Notes: generated from the sequence alone by a model not told the origin. Shown: positions 9,748 to 17,636, counted from the first letter of the stretch. The stretch is DNA of 56,827 nt from Thermoanaerobaculia bacterium (GCA_018057705.1 JAGPDF010000015.1:5248-62074); one strand, 5' to 3'. Numbers and translations: made by a program.

Positions 9748-10160
9748 GCTCCTTTCATCGCCTGCCGCTTACCGGCTCCGGGCGACTGCTCGCCTGACGT
9801 CGTCGTCTGTTCCTCTTTCGTTTCGCGGGAGTGCGCCAGGCTGTCCAGAGCGAGGGCGGAATGCGCGTAGGCGGCTCCGGCACGCATCTCCGCAGCCACC
9901 CAGATCGCCTCCATGATCTCCTCGGGTGCGGCGCCGTGACGTTCGGCAGCACGGGTATGGGCGCGAATGCAGTACGGGCACTGCGTAACGTGCGCGACAG
10001 CGACCGCGATCAGCTGCTTCGCTTTCACCGGCAGCGCCCCGTCTGCGAAAACGCTCTGGCTGAAGGCCCGGAAGGTATCGGCAGGCCCGGGGGCCAGTCG
10101 GCGGCGTTTCTCGGCGAGGTCGAGGGTCGAGCGAGGGTACATCTCGTGGGGTTCCGGCAT
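9744..10160 (-). CDS. carboxymuconolactone decarboxylase / AhpD-like protein
   Basis: A 138-aa protein with the signature TQCPYCIRAHTRAAERHGA: a CxxC pair and downstream His as in AhpD-type alkylhydroperoxidases. These proteins pass reducing equivalents to peroxides or act as decarboxylases. Pairing with a flavin reductase in the same operon fits a peroxide or redox-defence role, which is inference. The tail after about residue 110 is low in structure (ETKEEQTTTSGEQ). Upstream is the divergent regulatory region shared with the PAS-LuxR gene. Confidence 0.85.
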   Translation of the reverse strand: MPEPHEMYPRSTLDLAEKRRRLAPGPADTFRAFSQSVFADGALPVKAKQLIAVAVAHVTQCPYCIRAHTRAAERHGAAPEEIMEAIWVAAEMRAGAAYAHSALALDSLAHSRETKEEQTTTSGEQSPGAGKRQAMKGA

Positions 10161-10245
10161 GGGCTGCTCCCTTCAGGATCCTCCCGTCACCGCGGCGTTT
10201 GACGCGGCCGCGGCACGACTGCATGATGGGAGACGGCGGAATCCA

Positions 10246-10267
10246 CCGCAATGGTCGGTTCGTACCG
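10246..10267 (-). promoter_or_regulatory. conserved 22-bp motif, copy A (candidate operator)
   Basis: Read on the minus strand: CGGTACGAAC, 3 nt, CCATTGCGG. The same motif occurs at 12237-12258 with 19 of 22 positions identical. It sits in the divergent region between the AhpD-like gene and the PAS-LuxR gene. Overlapping it is a second dyad, GTACCG-TGC-CGGTAC at 10262-10276. Binding protein unknown; the adjacent LuxR-type regulator is the first candidate. Confidence 0.5.
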
Positions 10268-10350
10268 TGCCGGTACCCAATTGGCTCATGCGTGCCTGTT
10301 GGGGCGGCCTCCGGGAGGACGCCACGCCTGTTCCGCGCAGAGGAGCGACA

Positions 10351-11013
10351 ATGCTGGAAGCGGAGATATTCACCTTGCTCGAGCAGACGGCCGATGCCGC
10401 GTATTCGGTCACCGAGGAGGGCGAAATCTGCTCCTGGAACAACGCCGCCGAAGAGCTCTTTGGCTATCCCGCCGGGGAGGTTCTGGGCCGCAACATCCAC
10501 GAGGTGCTCGAGGCTCGCGACGCCCTGGGCACCCAAGTGCTCGCGGGCGACGGTGAGGCTGCGGTCCGCCGATGGAACCGGACGTCCCCGGGGATCCCCA
10601 ACTTCGATCTCGAGGTCCGCACGCGGTCCGACCGGCGGATCTGGGTGAACGTCTCGACGATCGTGCTCGACCCTCCGCGCTCGGGGCGCCGCCTCTTCCT
10701 GCGGCTGGCACGTGATATCTCCCAGCGCCGTCGCGACGCGGAGCTCCTTCAGCGGGTGCTGGGAGCCGCCCGCCAGCTCGTGGCGGTCGCCGGCGACTCG
10801 TCCAGCCATGCGCAGATCGAGCCGCTCTCCGACCAGGAGATTCGGATCCTGAAGCTGTTCGCCGAGGGCCGCGACTCCACCGGCATCGCCCGCATGCTGA
10901 AGATTTCCGCGCATACGCTGCGCAACCACCTCCACCACATCAACCGCAAGCTCCGCACCCATAGCCGCCTCGAGGCGGTAACCCACGCGCAGCGGCGCGG
11001 GCTGATCGACTAG
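10351..11013 (+). CDS. PAS-domain LuxR-type transcriptional regulator
   Basis: A 220-aa single-component regulator. Residues about 5-125 are a PAS domain (AAYSVTEEGEICSWNNAAEE, GYPAGEVLGRN) and residues about 155-220 a LuxR/GerE helix-turn-helix (LSDQEIRILKLFAEGRDSTG, then HTLRNHLHHINRKL). It has no receiver domain, so the PAS domain probably senses the signal itself. Start ATG 10351 follows AGAGGAGCGACA. It is divergent from the AhpD/FAD pair and lies next to copy A of the shared 22-bp motif; the second copy lies in front of the DUF488-transaldolase operon, so this protein may control both. Confidence 0.88.
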   Translation: MLEAEIFTLLEQTADAAYSVTEEGEICSWNNAAEELFGYPAGEVLGRNIHEVLEARDALGTQVLAGDGEAAVRRWNRTSPGIPNFDLEVRTRSDRRIWVNVSTIVLDPPRSGRRLFLRLARDISQRRRDAELLQRVLGAARQLVAVAGDSSSHAQIEPLSDQEIRILKLFAEGRDSTGIARMLKISAHTLRNHLHHINRKLRTHSRLEAVTHAQRRGLID

Positions 11014-11031
11014 CTGCGGCGCCGGCCCAGC

Positions 11032-12039
11032 TCACAGCTGCACCGCGCTCGCCACGCTCGGTTGCCCGGGCGGCGCATCGATAAGAACTCCGTCAAGTAT
11101 CGGAGAGGCCTCGCGGGTCGGGAGGGCGGGTTTCTTGCCGAGCCTCCTGAGGCTCTCCGCTACGCGCTCCGGGCGGCCCCAGTCACTCCACTCGATGTTG
11201 GCGAGTGACAGGACCAGGGCAGCTTCTGGACAGCGCTGCACTAGATCCCGCGAGAAGTCGGCATGCGGCATCCGGTGATAGGCCCGGCTGATGGCGCGAT
11301 CGATCTCTGCCTTGGAGGGCTCTCCGAGCGAAGCGCCGAGCTCGCGGCAGAGAGCATAGAGCGGAAGCATCATTTCGGGCAGGAGTTGCTGGCCCAGCCG
11401 CCACAGAGTGTCGACGCGGGCGGCAAAGATCATGGTGTTCCACAGCCCCCCGCGGGCGAGGAACCGCTCGGCTCGCTCGCGGTCAGGCTTCTCCTCGAAA
11501 CCAGCCACCGGCCGAAGTGGGAGCGAGTGCTGCTGAGTGGCGGGCAGGATCCAGCCGAAGTCGGTCTCGGGCCAGAGCGGCCTGGCGCCCAGCATTACCA
11601 ATCTCCCTGGCTGCTCGGCCGCTTCGCGGCATGCGGCTTCGGCCAGGGCGATGAAGTCCGCCTTGGGATGGATGAAGTGATCCGACGGCATGACGACGAC
11701 CGTCGCCGAGGGGTCGCGGGCAGCGACGAGCGCGGTTGGCAGGAAGATGCCCGGCGCCGTACCGCGATCGGCTGGCTGTTCGATGACCGCCCCTGGCGCT
11801 GGCTCCTCGATGCCGTCGAGGAATTGGAGATGCCCTCGGCCCACGATGGTGGTCACTTGGTCCGGCGGAGCCATGGCCCGCGCGCGGTCCCACGTATGGC
11901 CGAGCATGGAACGGCGGCCGGAGAACGCGCAGTACTGCTTCGGGCGTTCCTCACCCAGCCAGCTGCGGATGAAAGACTGCATTCGCCGCCCTTCGCCGCC
12001 CGCGAGCACGATCGGCCAGACGCTGGAACTGCTTCTCAT
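11032..12039 (-). CDS. mannose-1-phosphate guanylyltransferase-like nucleotidyltransferase
   Basis: A 335-aa nucleotidyltransferase. WPIVLAGGEGRRM is the GTP/Mg-binding loop, ERPKQYCAF carries the conserved lysine context of GDP-mannose pyrophosphorylases, and VVVMPSDHFI and GFEEKP are further family motifs. The expected reaction is mannose-1-phosphate + GTP to GDP-mannose, used for polysaccharide or lipid-linked sugars. It lacks the C-terminal isomerase domain of bifunctional ManC. Start ATG 12039 was chosen over the longer frame because AGGAGACCAGG lies just upstream on the minus strand. It converges with the PAS-LuxR gene (18-bp gap) and may share the regulatory region at 12237. Confidence 0.82.
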   Translation of the reverse strand: MRSSSSVWPIVLAGGEGRRMQSFIRSWLGEERPKQYCAFSGRRSMLGHTWDRARAMAPPDQVTTIVGRGHLQFLDGIEEPAPGAVIEQPADRGTAPGIFLPTALVAARDPSATVVVMPSDHFIHPKADFIALAEAACREAAEQPGRLVMLGARPLWPETDFGWILPATQQHSLPLRPVAGFEEKPDRERAERFLARGGLWNTMIFAARVDTLWRLGQQLLPEMMLPLYALCRELGASLGEPSKAEIDRAISRAYHRMPHADFSRDLVQRCPEAALVLSLANIEWSDWGRPERVAESLRRLGKKPALPTREASPILDGVLIDAPPGQPSVASAVQL

Positions 12040-12236
12040 CCTGGTCTCCTTATTCGGGCCGCCGTCGACCGCTTGGGCCCGAATCGATCCTGGTCGGACT
12101 TTGCCCCTGTGGCAATGATCTGTTTGTCCCGAGAACAAGGACGGGCGTCATGCGCGACGCACTTCGGACAATCGCGCCGGCGCACGAAGCCGGCGCTGGC
12201 GATGGGCGTGCTGCGAGTGACCGTTGGCTCCTCACA

Positions 12237-12267
12237 CGGTACGAACGAGCCATTGCGGTTCGTGCCG
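12237..12267 (+). promoter_or_regulatory. conserved motif copy B within a 31-bp inverted repeat
   Basis: CGGTACGAAC, 3 nt, CCATTGCGG at 12237-12258 repeats the element at 10246-10267. Here it is extended: CGGTACGAAC at 12237-12246 and GTTCGTGCCG at 12258-12267 form an inverted repeat (9 of 10) around an 11-bp spacer. It lies in the 323-bp gene-free stretch between the guanylyltransferase gene (leftward) and the small exported protein (rightward), where it could act on both. I see no other gene in that stretch. Confidence 0.5.
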
Positions 12268-12363
12268 AGCGCGCTCAACATGCTCTCGGAGCGCGAGCAG
12301 AGAGTGTGGCCAAGCTGCTCGTTCCGTCTTACAGGCCAGCGACTCAGTCGCAAGGAGCACCTC

Positions 12364-12690
12364 ATGAAATCGCCCACGGTTGCAGTCGTTCTCGCGATCA
12401 TTCTCGCCTTCGCAGTGGTGGGAGTGTGCGCCTTCGCAACAGCCGACACGCGGGTCGCGCCGAAGAGCGCCGTCGTTGCCGCTGGCTTCGCGGCGATTCT
12501 CGGCCTGAGGTCTTCGGTCGGCGACACCGTCGAGGGGAGGGTCGCGGTCACCCATCGTCGCGCGAAACGGGGAGCACCTCCGGCGCCGGCGGACCTGCAG
12601 CGCTATCGAAGCGTCTTGGCGATCCAGGTCTCCGTCGACGATCTCCTGGACCGGAGCAGGCGAGCCATGCAGGAAAGGACGTATCTGTGA
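12364..12690 (+). CDS. small exported or membrane-anchored protein of unknown function
   Basis: A 108-aa protein with an N-terminal hydrophobic segment (VAVVLAIILAFAVVGVCAFA) that looks like a signal peptide or anchor. A short Ala-rich region and a basic C-terminal half follow (HRRAKRGAPP, DLLDRSRRAMQ). ATG 12364 follows AAGGAGCACCTC. The stop overlaps the GTG start of DUF488 (GTGA). I do not recognise a family. Confidence 0.6.
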   Translation: MKSPTVAVVLAIILAFAVVGVCAFATADTRVAPKSAVVAAGFAAILGLRSSVGDTVEGRVAVTHRRAKRGAPPAPADLQRYRSVLAIQVSVDDLLDRSRRAMQERTYL

Positions 12691-13091
12691 TCGCGCTGAA
12701 GCGCGCCTACGAACCGGTCACGCGCGACGATGGAGTCCGCTTCCTGGTCGAACGTCTGTGGCCCCGCGGCGTCACGAAGGAGAAGCTGAGGGTGGGTGCT
12801 TGGCTGAAGGAAGTCGCACCTACGACGGAGCTCCGGAAGTGGTTCAGCCATGATCCGGACAAGTGGTCCCGATTCCGCGCCCGCTACTTTCGCGAGCTCG
12901 ACGCAGCGCCCGAGGCGTGGCGGCCACTTCTCTCCGCGGCAAGGCGCGGGACGGTGACTCTGGTCTACAGCTCTCATGACGAGCGACACAACAACGCCGT
13001 GGCGCTGAGGGACTACCTCGAGAACCGCCACGGTTCGTCGGCGAAGACGCCGCCCATGGCCACAGCTCGTACGCGGCGGATCCCGGAATGA
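12687..13091 (+). CDS. DUF488 family protein (YeaO-like)
   Basis: A 134-aa protein with the DUF488 signatures RFLVERLWPRGVTKEKL, ELRKWFSHDPDKW and LVYSSHDERHNNAVAL. The family is widespread and biochemically undefined, though often found near stress or DNA-repair genes, as here. The GTG start at 12687 overlaps the previous stop by 4 nt. The last 20 residues are basic and poorly conserved in appearance. Confidence 0.85.
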   Translation: MIALKRAYEPVTRDDGVRFLVERLWPRGVTKEKLRVGAWLKEVAPTTELRKWFSHDPDKWSRFRARYFRELDAAPEAWRPLLSAARRGTVTLVYSSHDERHNNAVALRDYLENRHGSSAKTPPMATARTRRIPE

Positions 13092-13170
13092 CGATGCCGT
13101 CCGGTGCGCGGGAGGGGCTGATCCCTTTCCTGAATGAAAGCAAAGCTGGCGTGCGCGACCGGAGCGATGC

Positions 13171-14277
13171 GTGAAGCCGACCCAACGACTGCAAGAGGTC
13201 GGGCAAAGCCTGTGGCTCGACAACATCGCTCGCGGGCTGCTGACAGATGGCACCTTGCGGCGGTACATTGCCGAGCTGTCGGTGACCGGCCTCACGTCGA
13301 ACCCCACGATTTTCGATCATGCCATCAGAGATGGCGGCGCCTACGACAGCGGCATCCGCCGGAAAGCAGCTGAAGGCACGACGGGCCAGGGTTTGTTCTT
13401 CGATCTCGCCCTCGAGGACTTGACCCAGGCCGCCGAGCTCTTCCGCCCCGCTTACGACCGCACCGGGGGCGTCGATGGGTGGGTGTCGTTGGAGGTGTCG
13501 CCGCTGCTGGCCAACGATACGGCGGGGACGATCGCGGCGGCAGCGCAGCTTCACACGCGAGCCAATTGCTCCAACCTCTTCATCAAGATCCCGGGCACGC
13601 CGGAGGGTATTCCCGCGATCGAGGCGTCGATCCTCGCCGGAGTGCCGATCAATGTGACGCTCTTGTTTTCCACCGACCAGTACCTCGCGGCGGCCGAGGC
13701 CTACGTGCGAGGGCTCGAGCGGAGGCTTGCGGCCGGCCTGAATCCGCGGGTCGATTCCGTCGCGTCACTGTTCGTCAGCCGCTGGGATGTGGCGGTCAAG
13801 GACCTGGCACCCCGGGAGCTGCGCAATCGTCTGGGTATCGCCGTGGCTCGGCGCACGTACAAGGCCTACCGCGATCTTCTGGCGTCGGCCCGGTGGCGGC
13901 GATTGGCGGCCGCGGGCGCCCGAACGCAACGCCTGCTTTGGGCCAGCACGGGAACCAAGGATCCTGGTGCGCCGGATACGATGTACATTGAGGCGCTGGC
14001 CGCGCCGGAGACCATCAACACGATCCCGGACAGGACGTTGCTCGCCTTTGCCGACCACGGGCATCTGAGTGGGGAGATGCCGGCCGATGGTGGCGATGCC
14101 GAAGAGACACTCGCCTCCTTCCGGCGGATCGGGGTGGACGATACGGCCCTCGCGACCCGGCTCCAGCGCGAAGGCATTGTGTCCTTCGACCGATCGTGGC
14201 AGGAGTTGCTGGCCCGCATTGAGTCGAAAATCGCCGCGATCGAGCAGGTCGATCACTCCAGTCCGGGGCGACCATGA
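13171..14277 (+). CDS. tal: transaldolase
   Basis: A 368-aa class I transaldolase, which exchanges dihydroxyacetone units between sugar phosphates in the non-oxidative pentose phosphate pathway. TGLTSNPTIFDHAI is the N-terminal Tal signature, and FIKIPGTPEGIPAIEA contains the Schiff-base lysine. The later NVTLLFSTDQY and LWASTGTKDP fit the long actinobacterial/cyanobacterial-type Tal. Start GTG 13171 follows GGAGCGATGC. Its end overlaps the DUF2090 gene by 4 nt (ATGA). It lies 79 nt after DUF488, probably in one operon with it. Confidence 0.93.
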   Translation: MKPTQRLQEVGQSLWLDNIARGLLTDGTLRRYIAELSVTGLTSNPTIFDHAIRDGGAYDSGIRRKAAEGTTGQGLFFDLALEDLTQAAELFRPAYDRTGGVDGWVSLEVSPLLANDTAGTIAAAAQLHTRANCSNLFIKIPGTPEGIPAIEASILAGVPINVTLLFSTDQYLAAAEAYVRGLERRLAAGLNPRVDSVASLFVSRWDVAVKDLAPRELRNRLGIAVARRTYKAYRDLLASARWRRLAAAGARTQRLLWASTGTKDPGAPDTMYIEALAAPETINTIPDRTLLAFADHGHLSGEMPADGGDAEETLASFRRIGVDDTALATRLQREGIVSFDRSWQELLARIESKIAAIEQVDHSSPGRP

Positions 14278-15227
14278 ACGGTGGTGGAAAAAGGGCGAGG
14301 ATCTCCTCGTCGCAGCGTGAGCCGGGCCTTCGCGGCTACGACCGACCGCTCTACCTGCTGCCGTTCGACCACCGGCATTCCTACTTGACCGGGATGTTCA
14401 ACGCCACGCCTCCGCTGACAGCGGACGAATGTGCTGCGGTCATCGACAGCAAGCGGGTGATCTACGACGGGTTCCAGCAGGCGCTCGGCCGTGAGCTGCC
14501 GCTTGCTTCCGCCGGCATCCTGGCCGACGAGGAATTCGGCGCCGGCATCCTGCGCGACGCGGCCAGGAACGGATACGTGACTGCGTTGGCTATCGAGAAG
14601 AGCGGCTCGGACGAGTTCGAGTTCGAGTACGGCACAGAGTTCGCCGAGCACATCGAGGCGTTCGAGCCTACCTTCGCGAAGGTGCTGGTGCGCTACAACC
14701 CGGAAGGCGACGAGGCGCTCAATCAGCGGCAAACTGCCCGGCTGAGACAGATTTCCGACTACTGTCGGAGGTCGAGCCAGCTCTTCATGTTCGAGCTCCT
14801 GGTGCCAGCGACGGAGGCGCAAGACGTCGCGACCTACGATCTGCGGACGCGGCCGGGATTGATGCTTCAGGCCATCCGCAGGTTGCAGGATGCGGGTGTC
14901 GAGCCGGATGTCTGGAAGATCGAAGGGCTCGACCGCCGCGAGGACTGCGAGCGCGTCGTCGCCACCGTGCGGCGCGACGGTCGGCGCGGAGTGGGCTGCA
15001 TCGTATTGGGACGCAGTGCCGATGAGAAGAAGGTAGCGGTCTGGCTCGAGACCGCCGGGTCCGTTCCGGGGTACATCGGTTTCGCGGTCGGACGGACTAC
15101 CTTCTGGGAACCGGTGGCAGACTACCTGGCGCACGACACGACGCGGCCGGAGGCGGTCTTCCGCATCGCGCAACGCTACCGCGCTTGGGCGGCGATCTTC
15201 GAGCGGGCGCGGTCGGTGGCCGACTGA
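14274..15227 (+). CDS. DUF2090 (IolC C-terminal-like) aldolase-fold protein
   Basis: A 317-aa protein resembling the stand-alone C-terminal domain of IolC-type proteins (DUF2090), which in inositol catabolism is linked to 2-deoxy-5-keto-gluconate phosphate aldolase activity. Visible motifs are LYLLPFDHRHSYLTGMF at the N-terminus, KVLVRYNPEGD, FELLVPATEAQ, WKIEGLDRREDCERVV and GFAVGRTTFWEPV. The TIM-barrel character and overlap with transaldolase suggest a carbon-carbon lyase acting on a sugar phosphate. The substrate here is unknown; no other inositol genes are present. Confidence 0.8.
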   Translation: MNGGGKRARISSSQREPGLRGYDRPLYLLPFDHRHSYLTGMFNATPPLTADECAAVIDSKRVIYDGFQQALGRELPLASAGILADEEFGAGILRDAARNGYVTALAIEKSGSDEFEFEYGTEFAEHIEAFEPTFAKVLVRYNPEGDEALNQRQTARLRQISDYCRRSSQLFMFELLVPATEAQDVATYDLRTRPGLMLQAIRRLQDAGVEPDVWKIEGLDRREDCERVVATVRRDGRRGVGCIVLGRSADEKKVAVWLETAGSVPGYIGFAVGRTTFWEPVADYLAHDTTRPEAVFRIAQRYRAWAAIFERARSVAD

Positions 15228-15231
15228 ATCT

Positions 15232-15846
15232 ATGCCGCGAGAAACTGCAGCAGCCTCCGCCTATCCCACTCTCGAAGGATTGCTGACTGCCGTGCGGAGC
15301 TGTCGGGCGTGCGAAGTGGATCTTCCGCTGGGCCCGCGCCCGGTGCTGAGCGCCAGCGCAACCGCACGCATCCTCGTCGTGGGCCAAGCCCCCGGTGTGC
15401 GGGTGCACTTGACGGGCATTCCGTGGGACGACGCGAGCGGGGCGCGGTTACGCGGGTGGATGGGTGTGGACGAGGACGCCTTTCATGACGAATCGAGAAT
15501 CGCGATCATTCCCATCGGCTTTTGCTATCCCGGGCGCGGGAGAGGTGGTGATTTACCACCGCGCCGTGAATGCGCCGCGCTCTGGCTCGACCAGCTGCTC
15601 GCCCGCCTGCCCCGGATCGAGCTGACTCTGCTCGTCGGGCAGCATGCTCAACGCCGCTTCCTCGGTCCCCGCCGCAAACCGTCGTTGGCCGAGACGGTCA
15701 AGGCCTGGCGGGAGTACGCGCCGCAATATCTGCCGCTGCCCCACCCCTCGCCGCGCAATCAACCGTGGTTCCGGCAGCACCCCTGGTTCGAGCGGCAGCT
15801 CGTCCCGGTGTTACGCGCGCAGATCAACGCATTTTCTGCTCGCTGA
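15232..15846 (+). CDS. uracil-DNA glycosylase family protein
   Basis: A 204-aa protein with the fold markers of the UDG superfamily: ILVVGQAPGVRVHLTGIPW for the uracil-binding motif A and LPLPHPSPRNQPWF for the HPSPRN motif B. Cysteines CRAC at about residues 24-27 recall the Fe-S family-4 enzymes, but the second pair is not obvious, so cluster binding is doubtful. It follows DUF2090 by 4 nt and is the last gene of the stress cluster before the accessory island. Its role is probably base-excision repair or a related nucleotide-binding function. Confidence 0.85.
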   Translation: MPRETAAASAYPTLEGLLTAVRSCRACEVDLPLGPRPVLSASATARILVVGQAPGVRVHLTGIPWDDASGARLRGWMGVDEDAFHDESRIAIIPIGFCYPGRGRGGDLPPRRECAALWLDQLLARLPRIELTLLVGQHAQRRFLGPRRKPSLAETVKAWREYAPQYLPLPHPSPRNQPWFRQHPWFERQLVPVLRAQINAFSAR

Positions 15847-15964
15847 CGTCCGGACCGGCGAGGCATGGCAGTTGGAACCGGCAGTTCACTTCGCCGGGTC
15901 CAGGGCTCGAAGTGTAAATCTCCGCAGCAGAGTGAGAAAAGAAATGGTGGACCAAATCACTCTG

Positions 15965-15995
15965 AGTTCGAACACCCCAGGAAGTTCGAACACCC
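15965..15995 (+). repeat. two iteron-like repeats, copy 1
   Basis: AGTTCGAACACCC occurs at 15965-15977 and again at 15983-15995, an 18-bp period, typical of Rep-binding iterons. The core GTTCGAAC is palindromic. Placed about 180-210 bp upstream of a RepA-type gene. Only two units are visible. Confidence 0.6.
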
Positions 15996-16140
15996 TGATT
16001 TTCTGGCTCCGGGAAGTCGCGGCATTGAGGCAGGCGGCGTGAGTTCGATGCCGTTGAAGGGCCTGTCTCCGGGTTCCGTACGCCGTCTCCGGAGGAGCCC
16101 GGCAGGGCGCCTCGCCGGGACCGGCGTCCCTCTCTGGTCT

Positions 16141-16157
16141 CCGCTGCAAGGCAGCGG
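16141..16157 (+). promoter_or_regulatory. hairpin upstream of rep gene, copy 1
   Basis: CCGCTGC-AAG-GCAGCGG is a perfect 7-bp stem with a 3-nt loop, directly before the GGAGGGG ribosome-binding site of the rep gene. The same hairpin is conserved at 21235-21251 in the second copy, where flanking leader bases have diverged, suggesting translational control. Confidence 0.45.
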
Positions 16158-16171
16158 AGCGGAGGGGCAGT

Positions 16172-17140
16172 ATGCCTGGAAAGACCGCTTGGAAGTCCGC
16201 GACCCCGCAGCTCTCGTTGGTCCTCCCTGGCGCCCCGGCGTCACAGTTTCATTCTCCAGATGTTGAGACCAGGCCCCGCAAATCCAGGCGCGCCGGCAGC
16301 CTGATCCGGCAGTCGCTCTACCTCGACCAGGAGGATGCCTACGCCGCCGGCGAAGTCGGTTTCCTGGCCCGGGCCCTGGTGCAGGCGACCCTTCCGCACA
16401 GCGACCCGAAGGCCAACGAGTTCGTCCGGCGGAACGGACACTTCACCCTGTCCATCCTTGCCCCGAAGGACGTCGGGCTGCCGTACGGCCGCTATCCGCG
16501 CCTGGTCCTCGCCTACCTCACGACCGAGGCGGTGCGCCGCAAGAGCCCCGACGTCGAGCTCGGCGGCCACTTCTCGCGCTTCTGCGCTGCCCTCGGGATC
16601 CCGCCGACCACGGGACCGCGTGGGTCGTTGCCGCAGCTCCGCGACCAGCTCCAGCGTCTCTTCGCCTCGACCTTCCAGTGCATCTTCCACGACGAGAGCC
16701 AGGGGAGACACGCTGGCGATGGCTTCCTGATCGCCGAGAAGCGGGAACTCTGGTGGGACCCGCGGCTGAGGAAGGGCGAGGCTGCGTGGGGGTCCCACGT
16801 CGTTCTCTCGGACCGGTTCTATCGGGAGGCGACTGAAGCGCCGGTCCCGCTCGACTTGCGGGTCCTTCGCGCCCTCCGGTCGCCGTTCGAGATCGACATC
16901 TACGTCTGGTTGACCTGGCGCTTCTTTCGTCTGCGGAAGCCGGTCACCATCCCGTGGGCCTCTCTGGCGCTCCAGTTCGGCTGCGGCTACGCCAATCCCC
17001 GGCACTTCAAGAAGCGGTTCCTCGGCTACCTTCGGAGCGTCATCGACTACTACCCCGGCGTCAGGCTCGAGAGCTTGGCCACCGGCTTGCTGCTCAAGCC
17101 CTCGCCGACGCACATCGGGCAGCGGCCTGCAAAGGGCTGA
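16172..17140 (+). CDS. plasmid-type RepA replication initiator homologue, copy 1
   Basis: A 322-aa protein resembling the plasmid-encoded RepA family (IncW/pSa-type, Pfam RPA): RLVLAYLTTEAVRRKSPDVE, SLPQLRDQLQRLFAST, DLRVLRALRSPFEIDIYVWL, RKPVTIPWASLALQFG, FKKRFLGYLRSV and a GLLLKPSPTH-like end. Such proteins bind iterons and open the plasmid origin. ATG 16172 follows GGAGGGGCAG. About 29 of 322 residues differ from copy 2, and both reading frames are intact. No partition, mobilisation or transposase genes accompany it, so it may be an orphan from an integrated plasmid or a distinct element. Confidence 0.8.
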   Translation: MPGKTAWKSATPQLSLVLPGAPASQFHSPDVETRPRKSRRAGSLIRQSLYLDQEDAYAAGEVGFLARALVQATLPHSDPKANEFVRRNGHFTLSILAPKDVGLPYGRYPRLVLAYLTTEAVRRKSPDVELGGHFSRFCAALGIPPTTGPRGSLPQLRDQLQRLFASTFQCIFHDESQGRHAGDGFLIAEKRELWWDPRLRKGEAAWGSHVVLSDRFYREATEAPVPLDLRVLRALRSPFEIDIYVWLTWRFFRLRKPVTIPWASLALQFGCGYANPRHFKKRFLGYLRSVIDYYPGVRLESLATGLLLKPSPTHIGQRPAKG

Positions 17141-17191
17141 GCGGAGCATGGTGGTCAGCACGGAAGTTAACCGTGGGTTAACAGTCGTGCG

Positions 17192-17636
17192 TCATGAGCG
17201 CCGTAGCTCGAAGGAACGGAACCGGCCGGATGGCGACGGACTCTTCGCCGTCGCACCGGCCCAGAGCATCCAGGCGAACGTCGCTGCCGACCTCGTGCGG
17301 CAAGGGATCCTCCAAGCGCGTCGGCGCGGGATCGTTTCCGCGAAGGATGAAGCTCGACTTCTTGCCGAGCTTGGCAGCTGGGGTAGGACGGTAGCCGCGC
17401 GATGACCGCCCGCCAGTAAGCCGCGCCGCTGGCCTTCGAGCAGGCGCTCGAATAGCGGCTCAAGTCCTCGTTGGCCACCGGCGTTGAATTCGCTCGGCGA
17501 CGCCAATTGCTCGTCTTCAATCGCTTCCTCGCTCGCCTCGCCCACGTCGATGGCGACGCCGTCGCACTCGAGGGAGACTCGTCCTCGAAACCTCGTTGAG
17601 GATCTCGAGGTAGCTGCGTCGCATCTCGTAGCTCAT
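17192..17636 (-). pseudogene. possible frameshifted small gene remnant
   Basis: On the minus strand, ATG 17636 opens MSYEMRRSYLEILNEV, after which the protein-like composition jumps to another frame (SLECDGVAIDVGEASEEAIE, then LEPLFERLLEGQRRGLLAGG). This suggests one frameshift near 17575-17590. The left part also contains the 72-bp repeat. No family is recognised; the whole 17141-17955 stretch otherwise shows no convincing intact gene. Confidence 0.3.
17332..17403. repeat. 72-bp dispersed repeat, copy 1
   Basis: 62 of 72 bases match 42609-42680, beginning TCGTTTCCGCGAAGGATGAA and ending CGCGCGAT. Sequence on both sides is unrelated between copies. On the minus strand one frame of each reads AAKLG-x-KS-x-FILRGN. 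Confidence 0.6.

Larger units (their letters stand above)
15944..17140 (+). repeat. 1.2-kb direct repeat, copy 1 (rep element)
   Basis: Collinear without gaps with 21038-22234 at a constant offset of 5,094 bp. It starts at ATGGTGGACCAAATCACTCT and ends at the rep stop codon; sequence after the stop differs between copies. The left edge carries AGAGTGA...TCACTCT, an inverted repeat. The leader (15944-16171) has no gene but holds two iteron-like repeats and a hairpin. DNA left of the start (15891-15943) also resembles the flank of tRNA-Ala at 43528-43581. Confidence 0.9.

Noticed and set aside
15944-15998. tRNA hidden in the left edge of the rep repeat (ends in TCCACCA on the minus strand)
   Set aside because: Only a 3' end-like sequence and a T-loop-like core are present; no cloverleaf can be drawn.
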